Part shown: positions 26,698 to 36,431 of the stretch, in pieces
How the letters are laid out: every line of letters starts with the position of its first letter
Numbering within the stretch: position 1 is the stretch's first letter
From: Pseudomonas sp. S04
Lineage (GTDB): Bacteria > Pseudomonadota > Gammaproteobacteria > Pseudomonadales > Pseudomonadaceae
Assembly (NCBI RefSeq): GCF_009834545.1
Contig: NZ_CP019427.1
Location: forward strand, 3,416,001 to 3,480,000
Direction: 5' to 3'
DNA length: 64,000 bases
Made by a program: the position numbers and the translations under genes
The notes under the pieces: model-generated
What the model was told of the DNA's origin: nothing
Seen by the model: only the letters and a program-made list of their open reading frames with translations
Database searches by the model: none

Positions 26698-29412
26698 ATG
26701 AACACAGTAAAAACCGCAAAAAAAGTCCTCAAGGGTAGCCCACGCGACGCCGGCAAACTGTCAATGCGTGCCGCCCGTGAAGCGCAGAACGGCCTGGCCG
26801 TGACCCTAGCCAACCTCAAGACCAGCAGCGTCGGCCTGACCGAACTCGACGCCGAAGGCCGCCTGCTGCGCGACGGCAGCAACGAGGTGGCGCACGACCA
26901 GCCACCCCACGCCCTGGTGCAAGTACTGAAGGCCTTCAACAACCCCTTTATCTATGTGCTGCTGACCCTGACGGTCATCAGCTTCATCACCGACTTCTGG
27001 ATCCCTCTGCGGGACGGCGAAGACACCGACCTGACCGGCGTCATCATCGTCCTGGTGATGGTCCTGGCCAGTGGCCTGATGCGCTTCTGGCAGGAGTACC
27101 GCTCGGGCAAATCCGCCGAAGCCCTGAAGACCATGGTGCGCACCACCGCCAGCGTGCTGCGCCGCGACCAGCCGGGCAGCACGCCGACCCTGCGCGAAGT
27201 ACCCATGCGCGAACTGGTGGCAGGCGACATCGTGCAGCTGTCGGCCGGCGACATGATCCCCGCAGACATCCGCCTGCTCGAATCCCGGGACCTGTTCATC
27301 AGCCAGGCGGTGCTGACCGGTGAAGCCTTGCCGGTGGAGAAATACGACACCCTGGGGGATGTCGCGCAGAAATCCGCGGCGAGCGTGACCAGCGAGCAGA
27401 ACAACCTGCTGGACCTGTCCAACATCTGCTTCATGGGCACCAACGTGGTCAGCGGCACCGCGCGCGCCGTGGTGGTCGCCACCGGCCCACGCACCTACTT
27501 TGGCTCGCTGGCCAAGGCCATCGTCGGCTCGCGCACGCAAACCGCCTTCGACCGGGGCGTCAACAGCGTCAGCTGGCTGCTGATCCGCTTCATGCTGGTG
27601 ATGGTGCCGGTGGTGTTGCTGATCAACGGCTTCACCAAGGGCGACTGGAGCGAAGCCTTCATGTTTGCCCTGGCCGTGGCGGTCGGCCTGACCCCGGAAA
27701 TGCTGCCGATGATCGTCAGTGCCAACCTGGCCAAGGGTGCGGTGGCGATGGCCAAGCGCAAAGTGGTGGTCAAGCGCCTCAATGCGATCCAGAACTTCGG
27801 TTCGATGGACGTGCTGTGCACCGACAAGACCGGCACCCTGACCCAGGACAAAATCATCCTCGAGCATCACCTCGACAGCGCCGGCCAGCGCGACGACGCC
27901 GTGCTGGAACTGGCCTGGCTCAACAGCCACCACCAAAGCGGCATGAAAAACCTGATGGACCAGGCGGTGGTGCAGTTCGCCCGGCAGAACCCACATTTCA
28001 AGCGACCCTTGGCCTACCGCAAGGTCGATGAATTGCCGTTCGACTTCATTCGCCGGCGCCTGTCGATCATCGTCGAAGATAACTGCGCCGATCACCTGCT
28101 GGTGTGCAAGGGTGCGGTCGAGGAAATGCTCGCCATCAGCAGCCACCTGCACGAGGACGGCATAGACGTGCCCCTCGATGACCGGCGCCGTCAAGCCTTG
28201 CTGCGCCTGGCCAACCAATACAACGAAGACGGCTTCCGCGTGTTGGTGCTGGCGACCCGGCACATCCCCAAGGCCCAGAGCAAAGCCCAGTACGCCACTG
28301 GCGACGAGCGCGACCTGGTGATTCGCGGCTTTCTGACCTTCCTCGATCCGCCCAAGGAAACGGCCGGCCCGGCGATTGCTGCGCTGCGGGACATGGGCGT
28401 GACCATCAAGGTGCTGACCGGCGACAACCCCGTGGTGACCTGCAAGATCTGCCGTGAAGTCGGCCTGGAACCCGGCAAGCCGCTGCTCGGCCAGGACATC
28501 GAGCCGATGGACGACGCGACCCTGCAACAACAGGTCGAGACGCGCACGGTGTTTGCCAAGCTAACGCCGCTGCAGAAATCCCGGGTGCTCAAGGCGCTGC
28601 AAGCCAACGGCCACACTGTCGGTTTCCTCGGCGACGGGATCAACGACGCCCCGGCCCTGCGCGATGCCGACGTCGGCATCTCGGTGGACAGCGGCACCGA
28701 CATTGCCAAGGAATCAGCCGACATCATCCTCCTGGAAAAAAGCCTGATGGTGCTCGAGGAAGGTGTGCTCAAGGGCCGCGAGACCTTCGGCAATATCATG
28801 AAGTACCTGAACATGACCGCCAGCTCCAACTTCGGCAACGTGTTCTCGGTGCTGGTGGCCAGCGCGTTCATTCCCTTCCTGCCGATGCTGGCGATCCACC
28901 TGTTGCTGCAGAACCTGATGTACGACATCTCCCAACTGGCCCTGCCGTGGGACAAGATGGACAAGGAATACCTGAGCAAACCGCGCAAATGGGATGCGCA
29001 GAACATCGGGCGGTTCATGCTGTGGATCGGGCCGACTTCGTCGATCTTCGACATCACCACCTTCGCCCTGATGTGGTACGTGTTCGCGGCCAACAGCGTG
29101 GAAATGCAGAGCCTGTTCCAGTCCGGCTGGTTCATCGAAGGGCTGCTGTCCCAGACCCTGGTGGTGCACATGCTGCGCACCCGCAAGATCCCGTTCTTCC
29201 AGAGCACCGCGGCGCTACCGGTAATCCTGATGACCGGCCTGGTCATGGTGCTGGGCATCTACATTCCGTTCTCGCCACTGGGCAACCTGGTCGGCCTGAC
29301 GCCGCTGCCGTGGTCCTACTTCCCGTGGCTGGTGGGCACCCTGCTCAGCTACTGCGTGGTCGCCCAGGTGATGAAGACGCTCTACATCCGCCGTTTCAAG
29401 CAGTGGTTTTGA
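26698..29412 (+). CDS. mgtA: Magnesium-transporting P-type ATPase MgtA
   Basis: 904 residues from ATG 26698 (AGGAG 8 nt before it; the in-frame GTG at 26653 is rejected). Length is close to enteric MgtA. An N-terminal cation-ATPase domain is followed by the actuator loop with TGEALPVEKYD, the phosphorylation motif CTDKTGTLTQD (Asp about 376), the nucleotide-binding domain, the hinge GDGINDAPALRDADVGISVD and six C-terminal helices (NLMYDISQLALPWDKMD is typical of MgtA/MgtB). It drives Mg2+ inward across the inner membrane. A leader of about 780 nt with three small ORFs precedes it. Confidence 0.95.
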   Translation: MNTVKTAKKVLKGSPRDAGKLSMRAAREAQNGLAVTLANLKTSSVGLTELDAEGRLLRDGSNEVAHDQPPHALVQVLKAFNNPFIYVLLTLTVISFITDFWIPLRDGEDTDLTGVIIVLVMVLASGLMRFWQEYRSGKSAEALKTMVRTTASVLRRDQPGSTPTLREVPMRELVAGDIVQLSAGDMIPADIRLLESRDLFISQAVLTGEALPVEKYDTLGDVAQKSAASVTSEQNNLLDLSNICFMGTNVVSGTARAVVVATGPRTYFGSLAKAIVGSRTQTAFDRGVNSVSWLLIRFMLVMVPVVLLINGFTKGDWSEAFMFALAVAVGLTPEMLPMIVSANLAKGAVAMAKRKVVVKRLNAIQNFGSMDVLCTDKTGTLTQDKIILEHHLDSAGQRDDAVLELAWLNSHHQSGMKNLMDQAVVQFARQNPHFKRPLAYRKVDELPFDFIRRRLSIIVEDNCADHLLVCKGAVEEMLAISSHLHEDGIDVPLDDRRRQALLRLANQYNEDGFRVLVLATRHIPKAQSKAQYATGDERDLVIRGFLTFLDPPKETAGPAIAALRDMGVTIKVLTGDNPVVTCKICREVGLEPGKPLLGQDIEPMDDATLQQQVETRTVFAKLTPLQKSRVLKALQANGHTVGFLGDGINDAPALRDADVGISVDSGTDIAKESADIILLEKSLMVLEEGVLKGRETFGNIMKYLNMTASSNFGNVFSVLVASAFIPFLPMLAIHLLLQNLMYDISQLALPWDKMDKEYLSKPRKWDAQNIGRFMLWIGPTSSIFDITTFALMWYVFAANSVEMQSLFQSGWFIEGLLSQTLVVHMLRTRKIPFFQSTAALPVILMTGLVMVLGIYIPFSPLGNLVGLTPLPWSYFPWLVGTLLSYCVVAQVMKTLYIRRFKQWF

Positions 29413-29440
29413 GGGGCTGAGGGGCTGAGGGGCTGAGGGG
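29410..29440. repeat. Tandem 8-bp repeat at the mgtA stop
   Basis: TGAGGGGC is repeated almost four times, starting with the mgtA stop codon. A simple slippage-prone tract; role unknown. Confidence 0.85.
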
Positions 29441-29535
29441 AGTTATTTTGCTGTACATCCATACATATAAAGATTGATCCAGACCGCTGCACCGCGCATG
29501 CTGTGCAGCTTGTTACCTGAAGACTGATGGTCGAT

Positions 29536-31479
29536 ATGCGTCTGTATCTGTGTGAAAAACCTTCCCAGGCCAAAGACATTGCCGCGGTGCTCGGCGCCAG
29601 CCGGCGTGGCGATGGCTGCTGGCTGGGGTCGGGGATCACCGTCACCTGGTGCATCGGCCACTTGCTGGAAACCGCGCCACCGGATGCCTACGACGCCCGT
29701 TATAAACGCTGGGTGCTGGCCGACCTGCCGATCATTCCCGAGAAGTGGAAGATGCTGGTCAAGCCCAAGACCGCCAGCCAGTTCAAGGCGGTCAAGCGCC
29801 TGCTGGGCGAGGCCCAGGAACTGGTGATCGCCACCGACGCCGACCGGGAGGGGGAAATGATTGCCCGCGAACTGGTGGAGCACTGTCGTTATCGCGGGCC
29901 GATCCAGCGGCTGTGGTTGTCGGCGCTCGACGATGCCTCGATCCGCAAGGCCCTGGCGGCCCTCAAGCCGGGAGCGGAAACCTTCAGCCTGTATCACTCG
30001 GCACTGGGTCGCTCGCGGGCCGACTGGTTGATCGGCATGAACATGAGCCGGCTGTTCACCCTGCTCGGGCGCCAGTCCGGTTACCAGGGCGTACTGCCGG
30101 TGGGTCGGGTGCAGACCCCGACCCTGCGCCTGGTGGTGGACCGCGACCGCAGCATCGCCGACTTCGTGCCGGTGCCCTATTGGGCGATCGACGTGCAGTT
30201 GCTGCACGACGGTATGCCGTTTACCGCCCAATGGCGGGCGCCGTCGGACCTGTGCGATGAACAGGACCGTTGCCTCAATCAAGCACTGGCCCAACAAGCG
30301 GCGCACGCCATGCGCAATGCCGCCAGTGCGCGCCTGGTCACACTGCGCACCGAGCGGATGCGGGAGGTCGCACCACTGCCGTTCGACCTCGGCACCCTGC
30401 AGGAAATCTGCTCGAAAAAGCTCGGCCTGGGGGCCCAGGAAACCCTCGACGTGGCGCAGGCGCTGTACGAAACCTACAAAGTCATCACCTACCCGCGCAG
30501 TGACTGCGGCTACCTGCCCGTGAGCCAGCATGGCGAAGCGGCGGCGATTCTCCAGGCCCTGGGCCGCGCGGACCCAAGCCTCGCGCCGTTGCTCCAGCAC
30601 CTGCAACCGCAACGCCGCTCCAGGGCCTGGAACGATGCCAAGGTCAGCGCCCACCACGGCATCATCCCCACTGCCGCCGCCCACAACTTCGAGCGACTGA
30701 GCGGCAAGCACCGGGCGGTCTACACCTTGATTCGTGCGCGCTACCTGGCGCAGTTCCTCCCCAACCATGAGTACGACCGCACCCAGGCCGACTTCGACTG
30801 TGCCGGCCAGGCACTGCGCGCGGTGGGCAAGCAGGTGGTGGAACCGGGTTGGAAACGCGCCATGCCCGAGGCCCTGGCAGCGGCCAAGGGACGCGAACCA
30901 GCCGCCCCGCAAAACCTGCCACCCTTGACCCAGGGCAGCGACTATCCAGTTGCCGGCGTCAACCTCAAGGACCTCTGGACCCAGCCACCCAAGCCGTTTA
31001 CCGAAGGCGACCTGATCAAGGCCATGAAAAACGTGGCCAAGCTGGTACAGGACCCGCTGCTCAAGCAAAAGCTCAAGGACACCACCGGCATCGGCACCGA
31101 AGCCACCCGCGCGGGGATCATCCAGGGGCTGCTGGACCGTGGTTACCTGGTCAAGCACGGCAAGGCGCTGGCTGCCACGCCGGCGGCCTTCAGCCTGATC
31201 GACGCCGTCCCCCGGGCCATCGCCGATCCCGGCACCACGGCCATCTGGGAACAAGCCCTGGACATGGTGCAGAGCGGTGAGATGAGCCTGGAAGAGTTTG
31301 TCGCCAAGCAGGCCGCCTGGATGAGCAAGCAAGTGGGCCGCTGCACCGGCCTGCGCCTGACCATCAGCGGCCCGGCAAGCCCGGCCGGCAAAGGCGCGAC
31401 GCCCTGGAAAGGCAAACGCAAGAGCACTGCGCGCAAAACCGCAACGACCGGCAAACGCAAGGCCAAGCCCAAGGCCTGA
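29536..31479 (+). CDS. topB: DNA topoisomerase III
   Basis: 647 residues from ATG 29536 (MRLYLCEKPSQAKDIAAVLG); an ATG three codons earlier (29527) is possible. TOPRIM domain with ATDADREGEMIARELV near residue 95-110, type IA core with QTPTLRLVVDRD, and the catalytic tyrosine in VITYPRSDCGYLP (about Tyr319). It relaxes and decatenates DNA by single-strand passage. No zinc-ribbon is seen at the C-terminus; instead a lysine/arginine-rich tail (residues about 620-647) likely binds DNA. Stand-alone gene followed by REP repeats. Confidence 0.95.
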   Translation: MRLYLCEKPSQAKDIAAVLGASRRGDGCWLGSGITVTWCIGHLLETAPPDAYDARYKRWVLADLPIIPEKWKMLVKPKTASQFKAVKRLLGEAQELVIATDADREGEMIARELVEHCRYRGPIQRLWLSALDDASIRKALAALKPGAETFSLYHSALGRSRADWLIGMNMSRLFTLLGRQSGYQGVLPVGRVQTPTLRLVVDRDRSIADFVPVPYWAIDVQLLHDGMPFTAQWRAPSDLCDEQDRCLNQALAQQAAHAMRNAASARLVTLRTERMREVAPLPFDLGTLQEICSKKLGLGAQETLDVAQALYETYKVITYPRSDCGYLPVSQHGEAAAILQALGRADPSLAPLLQHLQPQRRSRAWNDAKVSAHHGIIPTAAAHNFERLSGKHRAVYTLIRARYLAQFLPNHEYDRTQADFDCAGQALRAVGKQVVEPGWKRAMPEALAAAKGREPAAPQNLPPLTQGSDYPVAGVNLKDLWTQPPKPFTEGDLIKAMKNVAKLVQDPLLKQKLKDTTGIGTEATRAGIIQGLLDRGYLVKHGKALAATPAAFSLIDAVPRAIADPGTTAIWEQALDMVQSGEMSLEEFVAKQAAWMSKQVGRCTGLRLTISGPASPAGKGATPWKGKRKSTARKTATTGKRKAKPKA

Positions 31480-31495
31480 GGCAACTGCCAAACTT

Positions 31496-31732
31496 GTAGG
31501 AGCGAGCTTGCTCGCGATGGCGGTGCGTCAGGCACCATCGATGTTGAATGTGCTGACCCCATCGCGGGCAAGCCCGCTCCCACAGTGTTTTTGCCTGACC
31601 GCAGATCTCGCATGCACCCAACAAACCTGTGGGAGCGGGCTTGCTCCGGGCGGCGTTCCGACGATGGCGGTGCGTCAGGCACCATCAATGTTGAATGTGC
31701 TGACCCCATCGCGGGCAAGCCCGCTCCCACAG
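31496..31732. repeat. Two tandem REP doublets (147-bp period)
   Basis: The segment from CGATGGCGGTGCGTCAGG to the REP arm ending GCTCCCAC occurs at 31515 and again at 31662. The REP in the middle is damaged: GTGGGAGCGGGCTTGCTCC is followed by about 20 unrelated bases. Lies between convergent topB and cytochrome c genes. Confidence 0.88.
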
Positions 31733-31765
31733 TGTTTTTGCCTGCCCGCAGATCTCGCCTGTCCC

Positions 31766-32344
31766 CTAACTCCCCGCCCCCGGACACGGCCCGCCCGCCT
31801 CGGCCCACAGCTTGAACTGGCTGACAAACACATCATGGGGCACCGGCACCGGCGCTCGGTTACCGCCGGGGTTCCAGCCCCAAAGCACCAGCTTGTCATC
31901 GCTGACATGCTTGATCAGCGCAGCAAAGTCGCGGTCGCCGTTGCTCGAACGGTCCTTGATCATCTGGCACAACTGATCGGCCGGCAGCCCGATCCAGGCC
32001 ATTTTGTGCGCGGCCGGTGGCAGGCTCCAGTGAGGGGCACCGGGTGGCGCGTGGGGGCCATAGCTGGCCGGAGGATTGGACTCGGCATGACAAGTAGCAC
32101 AGGGCAAGCCAGCAGACCCCTTGCCCTCCACCCCGCGCACCACATTCATCCCGTGGGTCAGCCCGGCATCGAACTGCAAAGGCGCATCCCCAGGAATATG
32201 GCAGTTCTGGCAGCGCGGGCTCTGGAACACCTTCTGCACCGTGCCAAATGCGCTCAGCGCTGGCGACTCTTCGGCGAACAGGTCCGAGGTGTAGCCGCCC
32301 ACCCCGAGCAACAGCAACGTGGCCAAAAACAGGTGGCGTCTCAT
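31766..32344 (-). CDS. Periplasmic dihaem cytochrome c of the molybdenum hydroxylase operon
   Basis: 192 residues from ATG 32342-32344. N-terminal signal peptide (MRRHLFLATLLLLGVGGY) and two CxxCH haem sites, CQNCH near residue 45 and CATCH near residue 80. Last gene of a three-gene operon, starting 1 nt after the large molybdopterin subunit. By position it takes electrons from that enzyme in the periplasm and passes them to the respiratory chain. Distal histidine/methionine ligands cannot be assigned with certainty (candidates in HWSLPPAAHKMAW). Confidence 0.85.
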   Translation of the reverse strand: MRRHLFLATLLLLGVGGYTSDLFAEESPALSAFGTVQKVFQSPRCQNCHIPGDAPLQFDAGLTHGMNVVRGVEGKGSAGLPCATCHAESNPPASYGPHAPPGAPHWSLPPAAHKMAWIGLPADQLCQMIKDRSSNGDRDFAALIKHVSDDKLVLWGWNPGGNRAPVPVPHDVFVSQFKLWAEAGGPCPGAGS

Positions 32345-32345
32345 C

Positions 32346-34514
32346 TCACACCCCCTCCAGTTGCAACGGCAACTCACGCAAGCGTTGTCCGGTCAGGGCA
32401 TACACCGCATTGGCCACCGCCGGCGCAGTGGGTGGCACGCCAGCCTCGCCAATACCACCCGGCTTCTCGTTGCTGGGCAGGATGTGCACCTGCACCTCGG
32501 GCATTTCGTTGAGTCGCAGCACCTGGTAGTCGTGGTAGTTGGACTGCACCACCTGGCCGTCCTTGAAGGTCACCTTGCTGTGCAAGGTGAAACCCAGGCC
32601 GAAAGTGATGCAGGACTCCATTTGCGCGGCAATGCTCGCCGGGTTCACCGCAATCCCGCAATCGACGGCGCAGACCACCCGGTGCACGCGGATTTTCAGG
32701 TTGTCCTGGGACACTTCCGTGACTTGCGCGACATAACTGCCAAAGGACTCGTGCACCGCCACACCCAGGGCATGTCCCGCCGGCAAGGGTGCCTGCCAGT
32801 TGGCTTTTTCTACGGCCAGGTTGAGCACCCCTAGATGCCGTGGATGGTCCTTGAGCAAGGTCCGCCGGTAGTCCACCGGGTCCTTGCCCGCCGCTGCGGC
32901 CAGTTCGTCGATCAAGGATTCCATGACAAAGGCGGTGTGGGTGTGCCCCACCGAACGCAGCCACAGCACGCTGATGCCGGTCTTGGGTGAGTGCAGGTCG
33001 ACCCGGTGATTGGCCAGGCCGACCAGGTAGGGACTGTCCGCCACCCCTTCGACCGAAGTCTTGTCGATGCCGTCCTTGACCATGCTTGCCTCCAACATGG
33101 TCCCGGCCATGATCGACTGGCCCACCAGCACATGCTGCCAGGCCAATGGCAAGCCGTCCGGCCCCAGGCCGATCCGCGCGTGATGCAGGAAGGCCGAGCG
33201 GTAATAGCCGCCACGGATGTCATCTTCGCGCGACCACACGGTTTTCACCGGCGCACCGGCGGCGTGGGCCACTTGCACCGCCTCACTGACAAAATCCGAG
33301 GTCGGGTTGGCCCGCCGGCCAAAACCGCCGCCAAGGAATTCGGTATGAATCACCACCTGCTCGGGCTTGAGCCCGGTGATCTTCGCCGCGACCATCTGGT
33401 CCAGGGTCTGGAACTGGGTGCCAGTCCAGATCTCGCATTGCTGGTTGGTAATGCGCACCGTGCAGTTGAGCGGCTCCATCGGCGCATGCGCCAGATACGG
33501 CACGCTGTACTCGACATCCACAGTCTTCGTCGCCTTGGCCAACGCCGCGCTGACATCCCCCGCCTGGCTGGCCGGGGTGCCCGCGGTGGTGGCCAGCTTG
33601 CGAAAGCCCTGCAGCAGGGCAACGCTGTCCAGGCCAGCATTGGGACCCAGGTCCCAGTCGATTTTCAGCGCATCGCGCCCCAGCTTGGCGGCCCAATAAT
33701 GATCGGCCACCACCGCCACGCCCGTGGGCACCTGCAGCACCTTGTGCACTCCGGGCACCGCCAGCGCGGCCTGAGCGTCGAACGAGCGGACGCTGCCGCC
33801 CAGTACCGGTGGACGGGCGACCATGGCGGTGAGCAGGCCCTCGAACTGCACGTCCATGCCGAACTTGGCCTGGCCGGTGATTTTTTCCGGGGAGTCCAGG
33901 CGCTTGGTCGGCTTGCCGATCAGGGTCCAGTCCTTGGCTTGCTTGAGCTTGATTGAAGCCGGATCCGGCACCGGCAGTTGCCCCGCCTCATTGGCCAGTT
34001 CGCCATAGCTGGCCCGCTGCTCGCCGGCAATTACCACTCCCGCCTCAGTGCGCACCTGGGATGGCGCAACGTTGAAGCGCTTGGCGCCAGCCTCGATCAA
34101 CATCAGGCGCGCGGCGGCACCGGCCTGGCGATAGCGGTCGAACTCCATCCAGGTCGAAGTCGAGCCCCCGGTGATCTGCATGCCGCCAAAGGCTGGCAGG
34201 CCGTACAACGCCGCCGATGCCGGGCCGTGTTCGACGCGTATCTTGCTCCAATCCGCGTCCAGTTCCTCGGCGATCAGCATGGTCAGGCCGGTCCAGATGC
34301 CCTGGCCCATTTCCGAGTGCCCCAACAGTATGGTGACGCTGCTGTCCGGGGCGATCCGCAAAAACGCGTTGGGCGCAAAGCCAGGATCGGCGGCTGTGGC
34401 AGCGCGGGCAAAACGGTTGGCCCCGGGGATCACAAACCCCACCACCAGGCCGGCGCCCAGCACGGCGCTGCCTTTGAGAAAGGACCGGCGCGAGCTATCA
34501 ATGAGTACGCTCAT
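32346..34514 (-). CDS. Molybdopterin-binding subunit, isoquinoline 1-oxidoreductase beta-like
   Basis: 722 residues from ATG 34512-34514 (GAGG upstream). A twin-arginine signal SSRRSFLKGSAVLGAGLVVGF marks export in folded form. Molybdopterin contacts are seen as LGHSEMGQGIWTGLTMLIAEELD, EFLGGGFGRRA and the catalytic glutamate in PGGIGEAGVPPTAPAVANA. This is the IorB branch of the xanthine oxidase family, which hydroxylates N-heterocycles or oxidises aldehydes. It pairs with the small [2Fe-2S] subunit 2 nt upstream and the cytochrome c downstream. No FAD subunit is present, consistent with cytochrome as acceptor. True substrate unknown. Confidence 0.9.
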   Translation of the reverse strand: MSVLIDSSRRSFLKGSAVLGAGLVVGFVIPGANRFARAATAADPGFAPNAFLRIAPDSSVTILLGHSEMGQGIWTGLTMLIAEELDADWSKIRVEHGPASAALYGLPAFGGMQITGGSTSTWMEFDRYRQAGAAARLMLIEAGAKRFNVAPSQVRTEAGVVIAGEQRASYGELANEAGQLPVPDPASIKLKQAKDWTLIGKPTKRLDSPEKITGQAKFGMDVQFEGLLTAMVARPPVLGGSVRSFDAQAALAVPGVHKVLQVPTGVAVVADHYWAAKLGRDALKIDWDLGPNAGLDSVALLQGFRKLATTAGTPASQAGDVSAALAKATKTVDVEYSVPYLAHAPMEPLNCTVRITNQQCEIWTGTQFQTLDQMVAAKITGLKPEQVVIHTEFLGGGFGRRANPTSDFVSEAVQVAHAAGAPVKTVWSREDDIRGGYYRSAFLHHARIGLGPDGLPLAWQHVLVGQSIMAGTMLEASMVKDGIDKTSVEGVADSPYLVGLANHRVDLHSPKTGISVLWLRSVGHTHTAFVMESLIDELAAAAGKDPVDYRRTLLKDHPRHLGVLNLAVEKANWQAPLPAGHALGVAVHESFGSYVAQVTEVSQDNLKIRVHRVVCAVDCGIAVNPASIAAQMESCITFGLGFTLHSKVTFKDGQVVQSNYHDYQVLRLNEMPEVQVHILPSNEKPGGIGEAGVPPTAPAVANAVYALTGQRLRELPLQLEGV

Positions 34515-34516
34515 GC

Positions 34517-34978
34517 TCAGGCCTCCCCGATTTGCGCAGCACGCTTGATCGCCGCCCGAATACGCGGGTAGGTGCCACAGCGGCAGATGTTGCCCGACAG
34601 CGCCTGATCGATATCGCTGTCGGTCGGCGCGGGAATTTTCGCCAGCAAGGCCACTGCCGACATGATCTGCCCAGACTGGCAGTAACCGCATTGCACCACG
34701 TCGATCTCGGCCCAGGCCCTCTGCACCGGGTGCGAGCCGTCGCTGGACAAGCCTTCGATGGTGACAATCTTCTGTCCCTTGGCCACCGCCGCAGCCGGGG
34801 TGATACACGAGCGCAAGGGCGCACCGTCGACATGCACGGTGCAGGCCCCGCATTGCGCCATGCCGCAGCCGAATTTGGTCCCGGTCAAGTGCGCGACATC
34901 GCGCAACACCCACAACAGTGGCATGTCGCCGGGCACTTCCAGGGGTTGATCGATGCCATTGATATTGAACGTCAGCAC
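34517..34978 (-). CDS. [2Fe-2S] subunit, isoquinoline 1-oxidoreductase alpha-like
   Basis: 153 residues; the start is GTG (34976-34978) preceded by GGAG. First cluster ligands in [20 protein letters not shown] plus a later cysteine; second cluster in [13 protein letters not shown] and [14 protein letters not shown], the standard two-cluster pattern of molybdenum hydroxylase small subunits. It relays electrons from the molybdenum site. First gene of the operon. It has no signal peptide of its own, so should be exported as a complex with the Tat-bearing large subunit. Confidence 0.92.
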   Translation of the reverse strand: MLTFNINGIDQPLEVPGDMPLLWVLRDVAHLTGTKFGCGMAQCGACTVHVDGAPLRSCITPAAAVAKGQKIVTIEGLSSDGSHPVQRAWAEIDVVQCGYCQSGQIMSAVALLAKIPAPTDSDIDQALSGNICRCGTYPRIRAAIKRAAQIGEA

Positions 34979-35137
34979 GGCAATCTCCTCAGGGACGGTC
35001 AGGACTCACGGTGTCCTGGGTCAGCGTCGCTGTGGCATCGAGTGCCTACGCGCGCTGGTGGTTGTCCCTTGAGCTAAGCGCAATTCCCCCGGCAATTGGG
35101 CTGGCGCGACCACCGGTCAGGCACCGATCTAACCGTC

Positions 35138-36292
35138 CTACACCCTGGGCCCGCTTAAAATCCGCGTGTAACCCTGCAAAAACAGGGCGAACGCCAGGCA
35201 CCAGCACAACGCTGAAATCCCCAGGCCATGGCTGTTGAACGGCACCAGCAACACCCGGGACAGACCGGCCAGCAGCACCAGGGCGAATCCCAGCACCACC
35301 CCTTTGGGCGGCTGCAGCGGGCGCCCGGTATGCCCCAGGCTGACCCGGGCGATCATCGCCAGCACCAGGCCGCCGATGCCGCCGACCGCCAGCGCGTGGG
35401 TGGCCAGGCTCTGTTGCGCCAGCACCCCCAGTTGCCACAGCGCCATGGCCAGCGCGGCCACCAGCAGCCAGGCATAAGCCAGGTACAGCGACCAGAGCAG
35501 TGGTACGCGCCAGATGCCCCGGTCATGCCAACGCCACAGGCGCGCCAGGTGCAGTCCACCGATCAACAAGTACAGCGCCGCCAGCCCGGGCCGCGGCAGG
35601 TCGTTGCTGCCGATGCCGATCAGCACCGCCGCCAGCAGGCTGGTTACCAGCAGCACCCGGGTCGGCAGCGGGCTGGCCGCAGGACCTGGCGCGCGTTGCA
35701 GGCCGCGTTGAATAAAGAAGGGAATCACCCGCCCACCAATGACACTCATCAACCCCGCCACCAACCACAGTGCCGCCAACACCCCACGGCGCTGCCAGGC
35801 CAGGTCCTCGTGGGCCATGCCCCACAGCGTCAGCCACTGACAACCGGCCAACAAGCCGATCATCAACAGGATCGGGTAGTTCTCGGTTTTACCCGCCGCG
35901 ATCAGGTCCCGTCCAAGCAACAGTGCCAGTAACGGCAGGAACGGCAGTTGCAGAACCAGCAAGGCACTCGCGTCGATCGGCAGCAGCCAGGCCAGGCGCG
36001 CCAGCAGCCATACCAGCACCAGGCCCAGCAGCGGCCAGCCGCACACCCCGCGGCGGCCGGTCCAGTTGGGGACCGCCGTCAGCAGGAACCCGGCAATGAT
36101 CGCCGTGGCAAAACCAAAGGGCATTTCGTGCCGATGCCAGGCGACCATGCCGCCCAGGGGCTGGGCCGCCGGCAAGCGCCCGTACAACCACAGACTCCAG
36201 ATCGCCAGCGCGACACAGGCAAACCCGGCGCCGGCAAGAAAAAACGGGCGAAAACCCAAGCTCCACAGGGGAACATCCTTGATCGAAGGCAT
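35138..36292 (-). CDS. nnrS: NnrS-family haem/copper membrane protein
   Basis: 384 residues, about 12 membrane helices. N-terminal LGFRPFFLAGAGFACVALAIWSLW and MVAWHRHEMPFGFATAIIAGFLLTAVPNWTG are diagnostic of NnrS, with conserved histidines (HRHE) that bind haem. NnrS proteins protect against nitric oxide and nitrosative stress. No denitrification gene is adjacent. Upstream are a sigma-54-like promoter and three sites matching the NorR operator, so nitric oxide induction through NorR is likely. The 159 bp to the hydroxylase operon hold nothing I recognise. Confidence 0.92.
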   Translation of the reverse strand: MPSIKDVPLWSLGFRPFFLAGAGFACVALAIWSLWLYGRLPAAQPLGGMVAWHRHEMPFGFATAIIAGFLLTAVPNWTGRRGVCGWPLLGLVLVWLLARLAWLLPIDASALLVLQLPFLPLLALLLGRDLIAAGKTENYPILLMIGLLAGCQWLTLWGMAHEDLAWQRRGVLAALWLVAGLMSVIGGRVIPFFIQRGLQRAPGPAASPLPTRVLLVTSLLAAVLIGIGSNDLPRPGLAALYLLIGGLHLARLWRWHDRGIWRVPLLWSLYLAYAWLLVAALAMALWQLGVLAQQSLATHALAVGGIGGLVLAMIARVSLGHTGRPLQPPKGVVLGFALVLLAGLSRVLLVPFNSHGLGISALCWCLAFALFLQGYTRILSGPRV

Positions 36293-36375
36293 GTCAGGCC
36301 ACCCCGTCTATCAGCCATAGATTGCTGCCGAACATTGTTCGTCACTCCCTAATCCGTCAGTTGTAGCTGATAGCT

Positions 36376-36391
36376 ATCAAGTCCCGTGCCA
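36376..36391 (-). promoter_or_regulatory. Sigma-54-type promoter of nnrS
   Basis: Minus strand TGGCACG-N4-TTGAT matches the -24/-12 consensus TGGCACG-N4-TTGC(A/T) except that the -12 GC reads GA. It sits 84 nt before the nnrS start and 41 nt downstream of the nearest NorR-like site. Confidence 0.5.
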
Positions 36392-36431
36392 GCTTCAACC
36401 TCCGGCAAACCCTGGCCTTGACAGCTTGAGA

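Noticed and set aside
26806..28530. Long minus-strand frame opposite mgtA
   Set aside because: Antisense to a clearly conserved ATPase; composition is a codon-bias artefact. The similar long frame opposite topB (29443-31491) was rejected for the same reason.
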